Shown in pieces: positions 33,570 through 42,766 of a DNA stretch of 64,000 nt (position 1 is the stretch's first letter; each line of letters starts with the position of its first letter). This stretch comes from Azospirillum oleiclasticum (GTDB lineage: Bacteria; Pseudomonadota; Alphaproteobacteria; Azospirillales; Azospirillaceae), in NCBI RefSeq assembly GCF_013423485.1, contig NZ_JABFFR010000001.1:62001-126000 (forward strand). The letters run 5' to 3'. The position numbers and the translations under genes were made by a program. Under the pieces are notes generated by a model. It did not search any database, was not told the DNA's origin, and saw only the letters and a list, made by a program, of their open reading frames with translations.

Positions 33570-34742
33570 ATGGGACGCGTGGTGCTGGGAGAGGCAGGGC
33601 GGATGGAGCCCCAGGAGGCGTGGGTCGAAACCGATTCCGACGGGGCGGGAGCGCTGGCCGTCGTTGCCGGCGGGCGGTGGGACCTGCGCGGCGCCCCCCG
33701 CCTGTGCGACCGGCTGGAAGCGCTGCGGCCGGATGGTGCGGCGGCGGCGATCCGCATCGACCTGTCGAAGGTCGACGCGCTCGACACCGTCGGCGCCTAT
33801 CTGCTTGCCCGGCTGGCCGACCGGCTGAAGGCCGAAGGACACGCCGTGGACGTCACGGGCGTCCGCCCCGCCCATGCCGCCCTGTTCGACGCGGTGCGTG
33901 GCACCGGTTGCGCGGTGCCGGTGGAACCGGAGCGCCAGCACCTCATCACCGCCATGGTCGAGCGCACGGGGCGCGCCACCGTCGCCATGGGACATGGGGC
34001 GCTGGAGCTGGTCAACTTCCTCGGCCTGATGACGGTGGCGGTGGCGAGGCTGGTGCTCCATCCCGGCCGGTTGCGGGCCAAGTCGGTCATGTTCCACATC
34101 GAGCAGACCGGCCTGAACGCTCTGCCCATCCTCGGGTTGCTGTCCTTCCTGATCGGCGTGGTGCTGGCTTTCCAGGGGGCCGACCAGCTTCGCCGTTTCG
34201 GGGCCGAGCTGTTCGTCGTCAACCTGCTGGGCGTCTCGATCCTGCGCGAGATCGGCATCCTGATCGCCGCCATCATCGTCGCCGGGCGCTCCGGCTCCGC
34301 CTTCACCGCCCAGATCGGCACCATGAAGGTGAACCAGGAGGTGGACGCGATCCGCACCCTGGGCCTGGATCCGGTGGAACTGCTGGTCCTGCCACGCGCC
34401 CTGGCGCTCATCATCAGCATGCCGCTGCTGGCCTTCTATTCCAACATCATGGGGTTGTTCGGCGGGGCGGTGATGAGCTGGGCCGTGCTCGACATCTCCT
34501 TCGGGCAGTTCATCCGGCAGCTTCACGGTGCCGTCACCATCAACCATTTCGTGGTGGGCATGGTGAAGGCGCCGGTATTCGCGCTCGTCATCGCCATGGT
34601 CGGCTGCTACGAGGGGCTGAAGGTGTCGGGAAGTGCTGAAAGCGTCGGCCGGCTGACCACCAAGGCGGTCGTGGAGTCCATCTTCCTGGTGATCGTGATG
34701 GACGCGCTCTTCTCGGTCGCCTTCTCCTTCTTCGGCTTGTGA
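33570..34742 (+). CDS. mlaE: Mla/MCE-type ABC transporter permease with N-terminal STAS domain
   Basis: A 390-residue fusion. Residues 20-125 form a STAS-like domain (AAIRIDLSKVDALDTVGAYL), which in the E. coli system is the separate protein MlaB. Residues 140-390 are the MlaE permease: LNALPILGLLSFLIGVVLAF, the family motif GRSGSAFTAQIGTMKVNQEV, and LVIVMDALFSVAFSFFGL at the end. It moves phospholipids between inner membrane and an MCE ring. Starts at 33570 or 33603 are possible. It is the first of four overlapping or close genes. Confidence 0.9.
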   Translation: MGRVVLGEAGRMEPQEAWVETDSDGAGALAVVAGGRWDLRGAPRLCDRLEALRPDGAAAAIRIDLSKVDALDTVGAYLLARLADRLKAEGHAVDVTGVRPAHAALFDAVRGTGCAVPVEPERQHLITAMVERTGRATVAMGHGALELVNFLGLMTVAVARLVLHPGRLRAKSVMFHIEQTGLNALPILGLLSFLIGVVLAFQGADQLRRFGAELFVVNLLGVSILREIGILIAAIIVAGRSGSAFTAQIGTMKVNQEVDAIRTLGLDPVELLVLPRALALIISMPLLAFYSNIMGLFGGAVMSWAVLDISFGQFIRQLHGAVTINHFVVGMVKAPVFALVIAMVGCYEGLKVSGSAESVGRLTTKAVVESIFLVIVMDALFSVAFSFFGL

Positions 34743-34753
34743 CGGGATCGGCC

Positions 34754-35575
34754 ATGGCACCCGACGACCAGACCGCCCGGCATCCGGCACCCGATGCCCC
34801 TTCATCGTCGGAGGGGGACTTCGTCATCCGGGTCCGTGGCCTCGTCACCCGCTTCGGACCGCAGGTGCTGCACGACGGGCTCGACCTCGACGTGCGCCGT
34901 GGCGAGGTTCTCGGCATCGTCGGCGGGTCCGGCACCGGGAAGTCCGTGTTGCTGAAGGAGATCCTGGGGCTGATCCACCCCGCCGCCGGGCGGGTGGAGA
35001 TGCTGGGCCACGACATGGAACGTCTTTCCGACTCCGAGCGCATTTCCGTCCAGGCGCGCACCGGCGTGCTGTTCCAGGACGGCGCGCTGTTCAGTTCCAT
35101 GACCGTGGCGGAGAACGTCATGGTCCCGCTGAAGGAGCACACCGACCTGCCGCCGCAGCTGACGTCGGAGATCGCGCGGGTGAAGATCGGCATGGCCGGC
35201 CTGCCGCCCAACGCCGGCCGCAAATACCCGTCGGAATTGTCGGGCGGCATGCGCAAGCGGGCCGGCCTTGCCCGCGCGCTGGCGCTCGACCCCGACATCC
35301 TGTTCCTGGACGAGCCGACGGCGGGGCTGGACCCCATCGGTGCCGCGGCCTTCGACCAGCTCATCCGGAATCTGCAACGGAGCCTCGGTTTGACCGTGTG
35401 CATGGTGACCCACGACCTCGACAGCCTGACGTCGATCTGCGACCGCATCGCCGTGCTGATCGACAAGAAGATCCGCGTCGGCACGCTGGCGGAGCTGCTG
35501 GACGACCCACACCCCTGGATCCACGAGTATTTCCACGGGCCGCGCGGCCGCGCCGCACGCCGGGCCGAAAGCTGA
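34754..35575 (+). CDS. mlaF: Mla-type ABC transporter ATP-binding protein
   Basis: A 273-residue ATPase. Walker A GGSGTGKSVLLKEIL, signature ELSGGMRKRAGLARALALDP and Walker B ILFLDEPTAGLDP are intact; the GGMRKR form of the signature is typical of MlaF. The C-terminal extension (HPWIHEYFHGPRG) is where MlaF normally contacts the STAS partner. It starts 11 bases after the permease stop and powers lipid movement from the cytoplasmic side. Confidence 0.94.
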   Translation: MAPDDQTARHPAPDAPSSSEGDFVIRVRGLVTRFGPQVLHDGLDLDVRRGEVLGIVGGSGTGKSVLLKEILGLIHPAAGRVEMLGHDMERLSDSERISVQARTGVLFQDGALFSSMTVAENVMVPLKEHTDLPPQLTSEIARVKIGMAGLPPNAGRKYPSELSGGMRKRAGLARALALDPDILFLDEPTAGLDPIGAAAFDQLIRNLQRSLGLTVCMVTHDLDSLTSICDRIAVLIDKKIRVGTLAELLDDPHPWIHEYFHGPRGRAARRAES

Positions 35576-35582
35576 GGCCACC

Positions 35583-36539
35583 ATGGAAACCCGCGCCAGC
35601 TACATCCTCGTCGGCAGTTTCGTGCTCGCGTTGCTCGCCAGCCTCTTCGTCTTCACCATATGGATCGCCAAAATCCAGCTGGAGGAGAAGCGCGACGTCT
35701 ATTACGTGCAGTTCTCCGGCTCGGTGACCGGGCTGCAGCAGGGCAGCCCGGTGCGCTACCGCGGCCTTCCCGTGGGCACCGTGACCGACGTGCGGCTCGA
35801 CCCCGACAACGTCACGCGCGTCCGCACCACGATCCAGGTGCAGGAGGGCACGCCGATCAAGACGGACAGCATCGCCTCGCTGGAGGTGCAGGGACTTACC
35901 GGCGGCGCCTACGTTCAGATTTCCGGCGGCACCGCGATGAGCGAACGGCTGAAGGGATCCACCTCCGGCATTCCGGTGATCCCGTCGCGCCCGTCCACCC
36001 TGGCGGAGGTGGTGGACGCGGCCCCGCAGCTTCTGGCCCGTGTGGTGGAGGTGACGGAGAAGGTGGCCGGTCTGCTTGGGCCCGAGAACCAAGCGGCGAT
36101 CACCGGCACGCTGGCCAACGTGAAGACCGTGTCCGACGAGCTGGCCCGCGCCTCGGTCGGTCTCGACGGCACCTTGCAGCAGGCGCGCGCCACCATGGCG
36201 GCGGTCGCGGGGCTGGCGACCTCGTTGGACGGCGCCACCGCCGACCTCGGCCCCACCATGGCGCAGGCGCGCCAGACCCTGGGGACGCTGGACGGCAGCG
36301 TGAAGACACTGAGCGACAGCCTGCGCCAGGCGACCGCCCAGCTCACCGGCTTCGTGACCGAGAACCGGGAACCCGTGCGCGACTTCACCGCCACCGGGCT
36401 GTATGAACTGACCTTGCTGATCACCCAGCTTCGCGATCTGTCCGGACAGCTCTCGCGGGTGATCACACGGATCGAGAATGATCCGTCGAGCTTCCTGTTC
36501 GGCGGTACGAACCAAGGTGTGCAGGTGCGTGGACGATGA
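35583..36539 (+). CDS. mlaD: MCE-domain substrate-binding protein (MlaD-like)
   Basis: A 318-residue inner-membrane-anchored protein. One N-terminal helix (LVGSFVLALLASLFVFTIWI) leads to the MCE domain (VTGLQQGSPVRYRGLPVGTV, then LTGGAYVQISGG) that forms a hexameric lipid-binding ring. A long helical C-terminal part (about 130-300), rich in Ala/Thr/Leu, may extend across the periplasm, longer than in E. coli MlaD (183 residues) and more like PqiB or mycobacterial Mce. It starts 7 bases after the ATPase. Confidence 0.92.
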   Translation: METRASYILVGSFVLALLASLFVFTIWIAKIQLEEKRDVYYVQFSGSVTGLQQGSPVRYRGLPVGTVTDVRLDPDNVTRVRTTIQVQEGTPIKTDSIASLEVQGLTGGAYVQISGGTAMSERLKGSTSGIPVIPSRPSTLAEVVDAAPQLLARVVEVTEKVAGLLGPENQAAITGTLANVKTVSDELARASVGLDGTLQQARATMAAVAGLATSLDGATADLGPTMAQARQTLGTLDGSVKTLSDSLRQATAQLTGFVTENREPVRDFTATGLYELTLLITQLRDLSGQLSRVITRIENDPSSFLFGGTNQGVQVRGR

Positions 36540-37207
36540 CGGTTCTGACGACTGACCCGCGGCGGCGGCTGGCGCGCCGCACGGCGCTCGGCGGTTTCCT
36601 GGCGCTCGGCGCTGCGAGCGCGGCCGGCGGCTGCACGGCGCTGACGCCCACCCCGCCGGCCCTCTTCACCCTGACCCCCAAAACGACCTTCGAGCCGGGG
36701 CTGCCCAAGGCGAACTGGCAGCTCCTGGTCGAGCTTCCCGTCGCGACGGCAGGCCTCGACACGCCGCGGGTGGCGGTGATCCGCAACCAGACCGCGCTCG
36801 ATTACTTCGCCGAAGTGTCGTGGACCGACCGTTCCCCGGCGATGGTGCAGAGCCTGCTGATCCAATCCTTCGAGGACAGCCGGCGCATCGTGTCGGTGGG
36901 GCGGGAGAATGTCGGGCTGCGGTCGGATTTCGTGCTGAAGACCGACCTGCGCGACTTCCAGGCCGAGTATTCCGCGAGCAACGATCGGTATCCGGACCGG
37001 GTGCATGTGCGCATCGTGACGAAGCTGGTGGCCATGCCACGCCGCACCATCGAGGCGGGGGAGACCTTCGACGCGGTGGAGCCCATCGCCGGCCCCGGTT
37101 TCCCGGCCGTGGTCGCCGCCTTCGACGAGGCGCTGGGCAAGGTGATGAAGCGCGTCGTGGAATGGACGCTGCGCACCGGCAATGCCGTCAAGCGCGCCTC
37201 GTCGTGA
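36536..37207 (+). CDS. ABC-type transport auxiliary lipoprotein
   Basis: A 223-residue lipoprotein of the ABC_trans_aux family (PqiC-like). A twin-arginine-like start (RRRLARRTALGGFLALG) precedes a lipobox-like AAGGC. The mature part has the family pattern LVELPVATAGLDTPRVAVIR then ALDYFAEVSWTDRSPAMVQS. It overlaps the MCE gene by 4 bases (ATGA), so the two are translationally coupled. It probably docks the MCE protein to the outer membrane, completing a lipid transport line in which no MlaA or MlaC is encoded. Confidence 0.85.
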   Translation: MTVLTTDPRRRLARRTALGGFLALGAASAAGGCTALTPTPPALFTLTPKTTFEPGLPKANWQLLVELPVATAGLDTPRVAVIRNQTALDYFAEVSWTDRSPAMVQSLLIQSFEDSRRIVSVGRENVGLRSDFVLKTDLRDFQAEYSASNDRYPDRVHVRIVTKLVAMPRRTIEAGETFDAVEPIAGPGFPAVVAAFDEALGKVMKRVVEWTLRTGNAVKRASS

Positions 37208-37306
37208 CGGGGGTGTTCGCCCTTCGATGAGGCGCCGGAGGGCTTGTCGGCATCCGCAAATCCTCATAACGTTTAGGGCATCTTGTCGCATGGGTTGGGA
37301 TGACCG

Positions 37307-38068
37307 ATGGGCGATCTGAGCGCGCTGCCCCGAGAGGAACTCCAGGCGCTGGCTGAGGCCGGGAGCGAGGTGCGCACCTGCCGGCGGGTGCTCGCCAAGA
37401 CCGGCGACACGGTGGTGGGTGAGCTCCTGCGTGGCAACGGCACGCTCTATGAATGGCGCCATTACCCCCCGGGCGACGTCTACGACGCCGAGTACCACGC
37501 GCAGTACTACTACCACTGCCACCCGGAGGACGAGCGGCCCGCGGGTGACCACGGCCATTTCCACACCTTCCTCCGCCCGTTGGGCATGCCCTCCGGGATC
37601 GCCCCGGCGCCGCTGACCGACTATCAGCCGCCGCCCGGCGATAACGACGCGCTGTCGCACCTGATCGGCGTCGCCATGGACACGGCCGGCGCGCCGGTGC
37701 GCCTGTTCACCACCAACCGTTGGGTGACCGGCGAGACCTGGTACGTTGCGGCCGATGTGGTGCGCATGCTGGACGGTTTCGTCATCGATCACGCCCGGCC
37801 ATCCTGGGCGACCAACCGCTGGATCACCGCGCTGGTCCGCCTGTTCCGTCCCCAGATCATCGAACTCCTTGAGGAGCGCGACCGCGTGATCGCGCGCCGG
37901 GCAGCTGAACGCCCGGACGGCAATGTCTACGAAGATCGCGATCTGGAGGTGACGTCGCAGCGGTCGATCAACGTGGACGACCAGATCGAGCAGGTGACGA
38001 TGGCGCTTCGCGGCTCGCGCCGGCGCCCGTTTTTCGCGACCGGGCAGGCCCGGTTCGCCGGCGAATAG
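37307..38068 (+). CDS. Hypothetical protein, DUF6969-like (253 aa)
   Basis: A 253-residue soluble protein with a His/Tyr-rich core: WRHYPPGDVYDAEYHAQYYY, then HCHPED and DHGHFHTF within 25 residues. This cluster looks like a metal or haem site. LIGVAMDTAGAPVRLFTTNR follows, and the C-terminal third is helical and charged. It resembles the DUF6969 proteins of alphaproteobacteria; no function is known to me. It lies 99 bases behind the Mla operon on the same strand, with its own ribosome-like GGTTGGGATGACCG. Confidence 0.7.
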   Translation: MGDLSALPREELQALAEAGSEVRTCRRVLAKTGDTVVGELLRGNGTLYEWRHYPPGDVYDAEYHAQYYYHCHPEDERPAGDHGHFHTFLRPLGMPSGIAPAPLTDYQPPPGDNDALSHLIGVAMDTAGAPVRLFTTNRWVTGETWYVAADVVRMLDGFVIDHARPSWATNRWITALVRLFRPQIIELLEERDRVIARRAAERPDGNVYEDRDLEVTSQRSINVDDQIEQVTMALRGSRRRPFFATGQARFAGE

Positions 38069-38179
38069 CCGCAGTCGGGTGGGCGTTAACTAAGGCGCAA
38101 CCCTTGTGGATGATGCTTGGCTGAAGAGTTCGTTCCCCGGCGGCCAGCTCGGGACGTTGGGGGGGAAGGGTACGCGTCC

Positions 38180-39298
38180 ATGTCGGAGCAACTGTCCAAG
38201 GATGACGTCACGCGTCTGTTGACGGATCCGTCTCCGGCGACGCGCGCGGAACTCGCCGCCAAGGTGGCGCGTCAGTTCGATGGCAGCGCGCTGACGGAGT
38301 CTGAACGGAAGCTCGCCGAGGAAATCATCCGCATGATGGCGCGCGACGCCGTCCTGCGTGTCCGACAATCGCTGGCGGAGAACCTGAAAGCCAATCCGGC
38401 CCTGCCGCGCGATGTGGCGTTGACCATGGCGCGCGACGTGGAGGCGGTGGCGATCCCCATCCTCAGCGTATCGCGCGTGCTGACCGACGCCGACCTCGTG
38501 GAGATCATCCGCTCCGGCACGGACGCCAAGCACACCGCCATCGCCCAGCGGCCGGAGGTGTCGTCCGGCGTTGCCGACGCGCTGATCGAAACCGGGTCGG
38601 AAGGCGCCGTGGCGGCCCTCGTCGCCAACGAGGGGGCGGAGCTGGGTGAGGGAACACTTGGGCGCGTCATCGACCGCTTCGGCCACAGCCCGGCGGTGCA
38701 GGAGCCGCTGGTGCACCGCTCCAAGCTGCCGATCACGGTGGCGGAACGGCTGGTCGCCGTGGTGTCGGAGAAGCTCCAGACCTATCTGGTCAGCCATCAC
38801 GAGCTGCCGGCCCAGGTCGCGGCCGACGTCATCCTGCAGAGCCGCGAGCGGGCGACCGTCACGCTGCTGACCGGGCAGAACGACGAGGTGGCGCTGGAGC
38901 GTCTGGTGGCGCAGCTTGCGCGCAACGGGCGGCTCAACGCGTCGCTTCTGGTGCGCGCGCTTTGCACTGGCGACGTCGCCTTCTTCGAGGCGGCGATGGC
39001 CCATCTGGGGAATGTGCCGCTGACCAACGCGCGGCTGCTGATCCACGATGCCGGGCGGCTGGGGCTGAAAAGCATCTACGACCGCGCCAAACTGCCGAAG
39101 GAGCTGCTGCCGGCCTGCCGCATCGCCATCGACGTGCTCAAGGAGACCCCGTACGACGGGGAGGAGCGCGACCTGGAGCGGCATCGCCGCCGCGTGATCG
39201 AGCGCATCCTGACGCAGTACGAGGATCTGGCGACGGAGGACCTGGATTACCTGTTCGCCAAGCTCGGCGACCTGATGGCCCCGGCTGGTTCGGACTGA
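38180..39298 (+). CDS. DUF2336 domain protein
   Basis: A 372-residue soluble helical protein of the DUF2336 family, common in alphaproteobacteria and sometimes several copies per genome. The HEAT-like repeats are visible (LAEEIIRMMARDAVLRVRQS, RDVEAVAIPILSVSRVLTDA, LVEIIRSGTDAKHTAIAQRP). The C terminus is charged (ERDLERHRRRVIERILTQYE). No enzymatic motif; the repeat fold suggests protein binding. Start behind GGGGGAAGGGTACGCGTCC. It is convergent with the hydrogenase maturation protease, 18 bases apart. Confidence 0.85.
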   Translation: MSEQLSKDDVTRLLTDPSPATRAELAAKVARQFDGSALTESERKLAEEIIRMMARDAVLRVRQSLAENLKANPALPRDVALTMARDVEAVAIPILSVSRVLTDADLVEIIRSGTDAKHTAIAQRPEVSSGVADALIETGSEGAVAALVANEGAELGEGTLGRVIDRFGHSPAVQEPLVHRSKLPITVAERLVAVVSEKLQTYLVSHHELPAQVAADVILQSRERATVTLLTGQNDEVALERLVAQLARNGRLNASLLVRALCTGDVAFFEAAMAHLGNVPLTNARLLIHDAGRLGLKSIYDRAKLPKELLPACRIAIDVLKETPYDGEERDLERHRRRVIERILTQYEDLATEDLDYLFAKLGDLMAPAGSD

Positions 39299-39316
39299 CC
39301 CGACGCCGCCCGTCGA

Positions 39317-39796
39317 TCACTCCCGCGGTTTCGGGTCCGCGCCCAGGTGACGCAACTCGCCCACCACGAGATCCACCATCTCCGGCACCTTCGCGGCCAT
39401 CTCGGGCGTCATGTCCAGGCTGGTCCGCATGCCATAAGGCACGCAGCCGACGAGGGTGACCGTCTCCGGCGCCTCGTCCTGGAGGGCGAGGGTGGCGAGC
39501 AGGTCGGACAGGCCGACCTGATGCGGCGACAGCTTGCCGCGGAAGAAGGCCGGCACCTCCTCCCCGCGGAGCAGGACGATGGTTCCGGCCGGCGCGCCGG
39601 TCTTCACCGCGTCGGCGACCACCATGTGCGTGTAGCCGGCGATGGTGTCCAGCATGTCCATGCCGGCGGTGCCGCCGTCCACCACGGTCACGCCGTCCGG
39701 CATCTCCCACGCAGCCTCCAACGCCTCCACGACGCGGACGCCGATGCCCTCGTCCTGAAGCAGGATGTTGCCGAGACCGAGGACAAGAATGGACAT
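39317..39796 (-). CDS. hybD: Hydrogenase maturation endopeptidase (HybD/HupD family)
   Basis: A 159-residue protease that trims the C terminus of the NiFe large subunit after nickel insertion. Family features: LVLGLGNILLQDEGIGVRVV at the N terminus with the nickel-sensing Glu and Asp, VDGGTAGMDML, and VVADAVKTGAPAG with the second acidic ligand; HQVGLSDLL carries the conserved His. It is the last gene of the operon, 83 bases after the large subunit. The start (MSILVLGLGN) is the family start. Confidence 0.93.
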   Translation of the reverse strand: MSILVLGLGNILLQDEGIGVRVVEALEAAWEMPDGVTVVDGGTAGMDMLDTIAGYTHMVVADAVKTGAPAGTIVLLRGEEVPAFFRGKLSPHQVGLSDLLATLALQDEAPETVTLVGCVPYGMRTSLDMTPEMAAKVPEMVDLVVGELRHLGADPKPRE

Positions 39797-39879
39797 GGGG
39801 AATACCTGTGTCGGGAGGAGAGGGTGGGGGCACCGGGGCTGTGCTGCGCAGGCTCCGGCGCCACCCACGTACGGGATCG

Positions 39880-41586
39880 TCAGCTCACCTTGACCTGATA
39901 GGTGTTCCGGCTCTCCGTGTCGGTCAGGTGCACCGCGCAGGCGAGGCACGGATCGAAGGAGTGCAGGGTGCGGATGATCTCCAGCGGCTGGTCGGCCACG
40001 GCCACGGGGTTGTCCAGCAGCGCCGCCTCGTAGGCGGAAATCTGGTCGTCCTCGTCGCGCGGGCCGGCGTTCCAGGTGGTGGGCACGACGGCCTGGTAGT
40101 TCTTGATCTTGCCGTTCTCGATCACCGCCCAGTGGGACAGCATGCCGCGCGGCGCCTCGTGGAAGCCGAAGCCGCGGATCTCGCCCTTCGGGAACACCGG
40201 CTTGTTCCAGGTCGTGGTGTCACCCTTGGCGATGTTCTCCATCAGCCGGGTCCACTGGTTGCCGATCTCCTCCCACAGCACCACGCAGCGGACCGCGCGG
40301 GCGGCGTGGCGGCCGATGGTGGAGTGCAGCGCGTCCACCCCCACCTTGGTCCCGGCGATGGCCGACACCTTGTCGAGCACCGCGTGAACCCAGAAGCGGG
40401 TGCGTTCATGGCCGGCTGCGTAGAGACCGAGCACATTCGCCAGCGGGCCGACCTGCGCGCGCTTGCCGTAGAAGGTCGGCGACTTGATCCAGGAGTATTT
40501 CCCCTCGTCCTGCCAGTCGGTGTAGTTGGGGATCGTCTCGCCGTCGTAGGGGTGCAGCGGGCCCTTGCCGCCCTGGTACCAGGAGTGCTTGACGCTCTCC
40601 TTCACGCCCTTCTCGAAGTAGGGGTCGTGGAAGTCCTTCACCGCGGTGAAGCCGTTGGTCAGGTCGCCGTTGTCCACATAGCCCGACGGCAGGGCGAACT
40701 GGGTGCCCTTGGTGTCGATGGGCATGTCGGGGATCGACAAGTAGTTGACCACACCGCGGCCATAGGCGGTCCAGTCCGCGTAGAGCGCGCCGATGGCGGC
40801 CACGTCCGGCAGATAGACGTTGTGGATGAAGCTGCCCACCTCGTCGATGAGCTGCTTCACATACATCAGCTTCTCCAGCGTCAGCGTGGACTGGCTGTCC
40901 ATGTTGATCGGGTTGGAGACGCCGCCGACCGCCATGTTCTGGATGTGCGGTGTCTTGGAACCGAGGATCGCCACCACCTTGTTCATGCGCCGCTGGTAGT
41001 CGAGCGCCTGGAGATAGTGGGTGGCGGCCATCAGGTTGGCCTCCGGCGGCAGGATCATCGCCGGGTGGCCCCAGTAGCCCGACCCGAAGATGCCGAGCTG
41101 GCCGGTGGAGACGAATGCCGCCAGCCGCTTCTGAGCCTGCGCGAAGTCCTGCACCGAATTGTTGGTCCAGTCGGCCAGGCTGTTCGCCAGCTTCGCCGTG
41201 GCTGCCGGATCGGCCTTCAGGGCCGAGGTGATGTCCACGAAGTCCAGCGCCGACAGGTGATAGAAATGCACGATGTGGTCGTGCACGCCGTGCGCGCCCT
41301 GGATCAGGTTGCGGATGTACTGCGCGTTCAGCGGGATTTCCAGCTTCAGCGCGTTCTCCACCGCGCGCACCGAGGTGATGGCGTGCACGGTGGTGCAGAC
41401 GCCGCAGATGCGCTGGGCGAACACCCAGGCGTCGCGCGGGTCCTTGCCCTGCAGGATCAGCTCGATCCCGCGCCACATCTGTCCCGACGCCCAGGCCTTG
41501 GTGACCTTGCCACCGTCCACCTCGCAGTCCACCCGCAGATGGCCCTCGATGCGGGTGACCGGATCGACGACGACTCGCTGAGCCAT
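39880..41586 (-). CDS. hybC: [NiFe]-hydrogenase large subunit
   Basis: A 568-residue catalytic subunit with both pairs of nickel-ligand cysteines: RICGVCTTVHA near residue 62 and DPCLACAVH at the C terminus. The 15 residues after that final His (LTDTESRNTYQVKVS) should be removed by the maturation protease encoded next. Length and the N-terminal RVVVDPVTRIEGHLRVD are normal. The HybA/HybB-type partners encoded upstream place it in the Hyd-2-like group 1c, a periplasmic, quinone-linked uptake enzyme. Ribosome site AGGAGGAAACC. Confidence 0.97.
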   Translation of the reverse strand: MAQRVVVDPVTRIEGHLRVDCEVDGGKVTKAWASGQMWRGIELILQGKDPRDAWVFAQRICGVCTTVHAITSVRAVENALKLEIPLNAQYIRNLIQGAHGVHDHIVHFYHLSALDFVDITSALKADPAATAKLANSLADWTNNSVQDFAQAQKRLAAFVSTGQLGIFGSGYWGHPAMILPPEANLMAATHYLQALDYQRRMNKVVAILGSKTPHIQNMAVGGVSNPINMDSQSTLTLEKLMYVKQLIDEVGSFIHNVYLPDVAAIGALYADWTAYGRGVVNYLSIPDMPIDTKGTQFALPSGYVDNGDLTNGFTAVKDFHDPYFEKGVKESVKHSWYQGGKGPLHPYDGETIPNYTDWQDEGKYSWIKSPTFYGKRAQVGPLANVLGLYAAGHERTRFWVHAVLDKVSAIAGTKVGVDALHSTIGRHAARAVRCVVLWEEIGNQWTRLMENIAKGDTTTWNKPVFPKGEIRGFGFHEAPRGMLSHWAVIENGKIKNYQAVVPTTWNAGPRDEDDQISAYEAALLDNPVAVADQPLEIIRTLHSFDPCLACAVHLTDTESRNTYQVKVS

Positions 41587-41604
41587 GTTGGTTTCCTCCT
41601 AAAC

Positions 41605-42762
41605 TCAGCCGTGCTTGGGTTGGACGGCGTTGGTGGCGTGCATGACCGGCAGCGTCTTCACGAAGACGAGGTACAGAGCGACCTCCAACGCGAAGATGCC
41701 CACGGTGACCATGATTTCCTTGACCGACGGGAAGTAGTGCCAGGGCCCGACCGCCGGCGTGAAGCCGACGAGGTAGACGTTCAGCCGGTAGAGGATGCCG
41801 CCCGCCAGCAGCAGCGAGGAGGCGACGAACAGCGCCCGCGTCCGCCCCCGGTTGGCCTTGGGCAGCAGGATCAGCGAGCCGGCCGCGAGCAACAGCGTCT
41901 CGCTCCAGAACATGCCGGACAGCGGGCCGCCGAAGGCGGTGCCGAGCTGGCCGCGCACGAGCAGATCGACCAGCCGCAGGGTCAGGAAGCCCAGCCCCAG
42001 CACCGCCATGATGCCGGCCAGCTTGCGCAGCATCGGCGTCTCCTGCGGACGACGGAAGCTCAGGCTGGACAGCACCGCCTCCCACACCACGATGGCGAAA
42101 CCCATCAGCACCGCGGTCGCCAGGAAGAACACCGGCAGCAGCTGCGTCTGCCACAGCGGCGACAGCTTGTGCCCGACGATCACCATCATGGTGCCGAGCG
42201 AGGACTGGTGCATGGTCGGCAGCAGCACGCCCAGCGCGATGAACACCCACAGCACCTTGTTGAGCGCGGCCTTCGCCTTCGCCATGCCGAAGCGTTCCAG
42301 GAAGGCGGGGGCGAATTCGATCACCAGCACGGTGGAGTAGGCGGCAACGCACAGGCCGACCTCGAACATCACCGAGTTGGGCTGCGCGTACCAGGGCGCC
42401 AGCAGGTGCCAGAAGTTCCAGTAGCGGCCCAGATCCACCAGCACCGCGATGCCGGCGAGGCCGTAGCCGAACAGGCTGGCCAGGACAGCCGGGCGCACCA
42501 TCGGGTGGTACTGGCCGCGGTTGAGGATGTAGACGAGCAGCGCCATCACGTAGCCGGCGCAGCCGAAGGCGGTGCCGATCACGATGTCGACGGCGACCCA
42601 GATGCCCCACGGATATCCGTCGGACAGGTTGGTCACGGCACCCAGCCCATACTGGTAGCGTTCCACCAGGACGGAAGCGGCCACCGCGACCAGGGCGAGG
42701 CAGATCAGGAAGGGCAGGGTGAACAGCCGGCCACCCAGCGGCGTGTGAGCGTGAGCGGACAT
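41605..42762 (-). CDS. hybB: Hydrogenase integral membrane subunit (HybB/NrfD-like)
   Basis: A 385-residue protein with about ten membrane helices and no haem-binding cytochrome b signature, matching HybB of the NrfD/PsrC family. Clear helices include FTLPFLICLALVAVAASVLV, MALLVYILNRGQ and LLPVFFLATAVLMGFAIVVW. It passes electrons from the iron-sulfur subunit to quinone and can couple this to proton movement. It starts 4 bases after hybA with its ribosome site (GGAGGAG) inside the hybA end, indicating translational coupling. Confidence 0.95.
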   Translation of the reverse strand: MSAHAHTPLGGRLFTLPFLICLALVAVAASVLVERYQYGLGAVTNLSDGYPWGIWVAVDIVIGTAFGCAGYVMALLVYILNRGQYHPMVRPAVLASLFGYGLAGIAVLVDLGRYWNFWHLLAPWYAQPNSVMFEVGLCVAAYSTVLVIEFAPAFLERFGMAKAKAALNKVLWVFIALGVLLPTMHQSSLGTMMVIVGHKLSPLWQTQLLPVFFLATAVLMGFAIVVWEAVLSSLSFRRPQETPMLRKLAGIMAVLGLGFLTLRLVDLLVRGQLGTAFGGPLSGMFWSETLLLAAGSLILLPKANRGRTRALFVASSLLLAGGILYRLNVYLVGFTPAVGPWHYFPSVKEIMVTVGIFALEVALYLVFVKTLPVMHATNAVQPKHG

Positions 42763-42766
42763 GACG

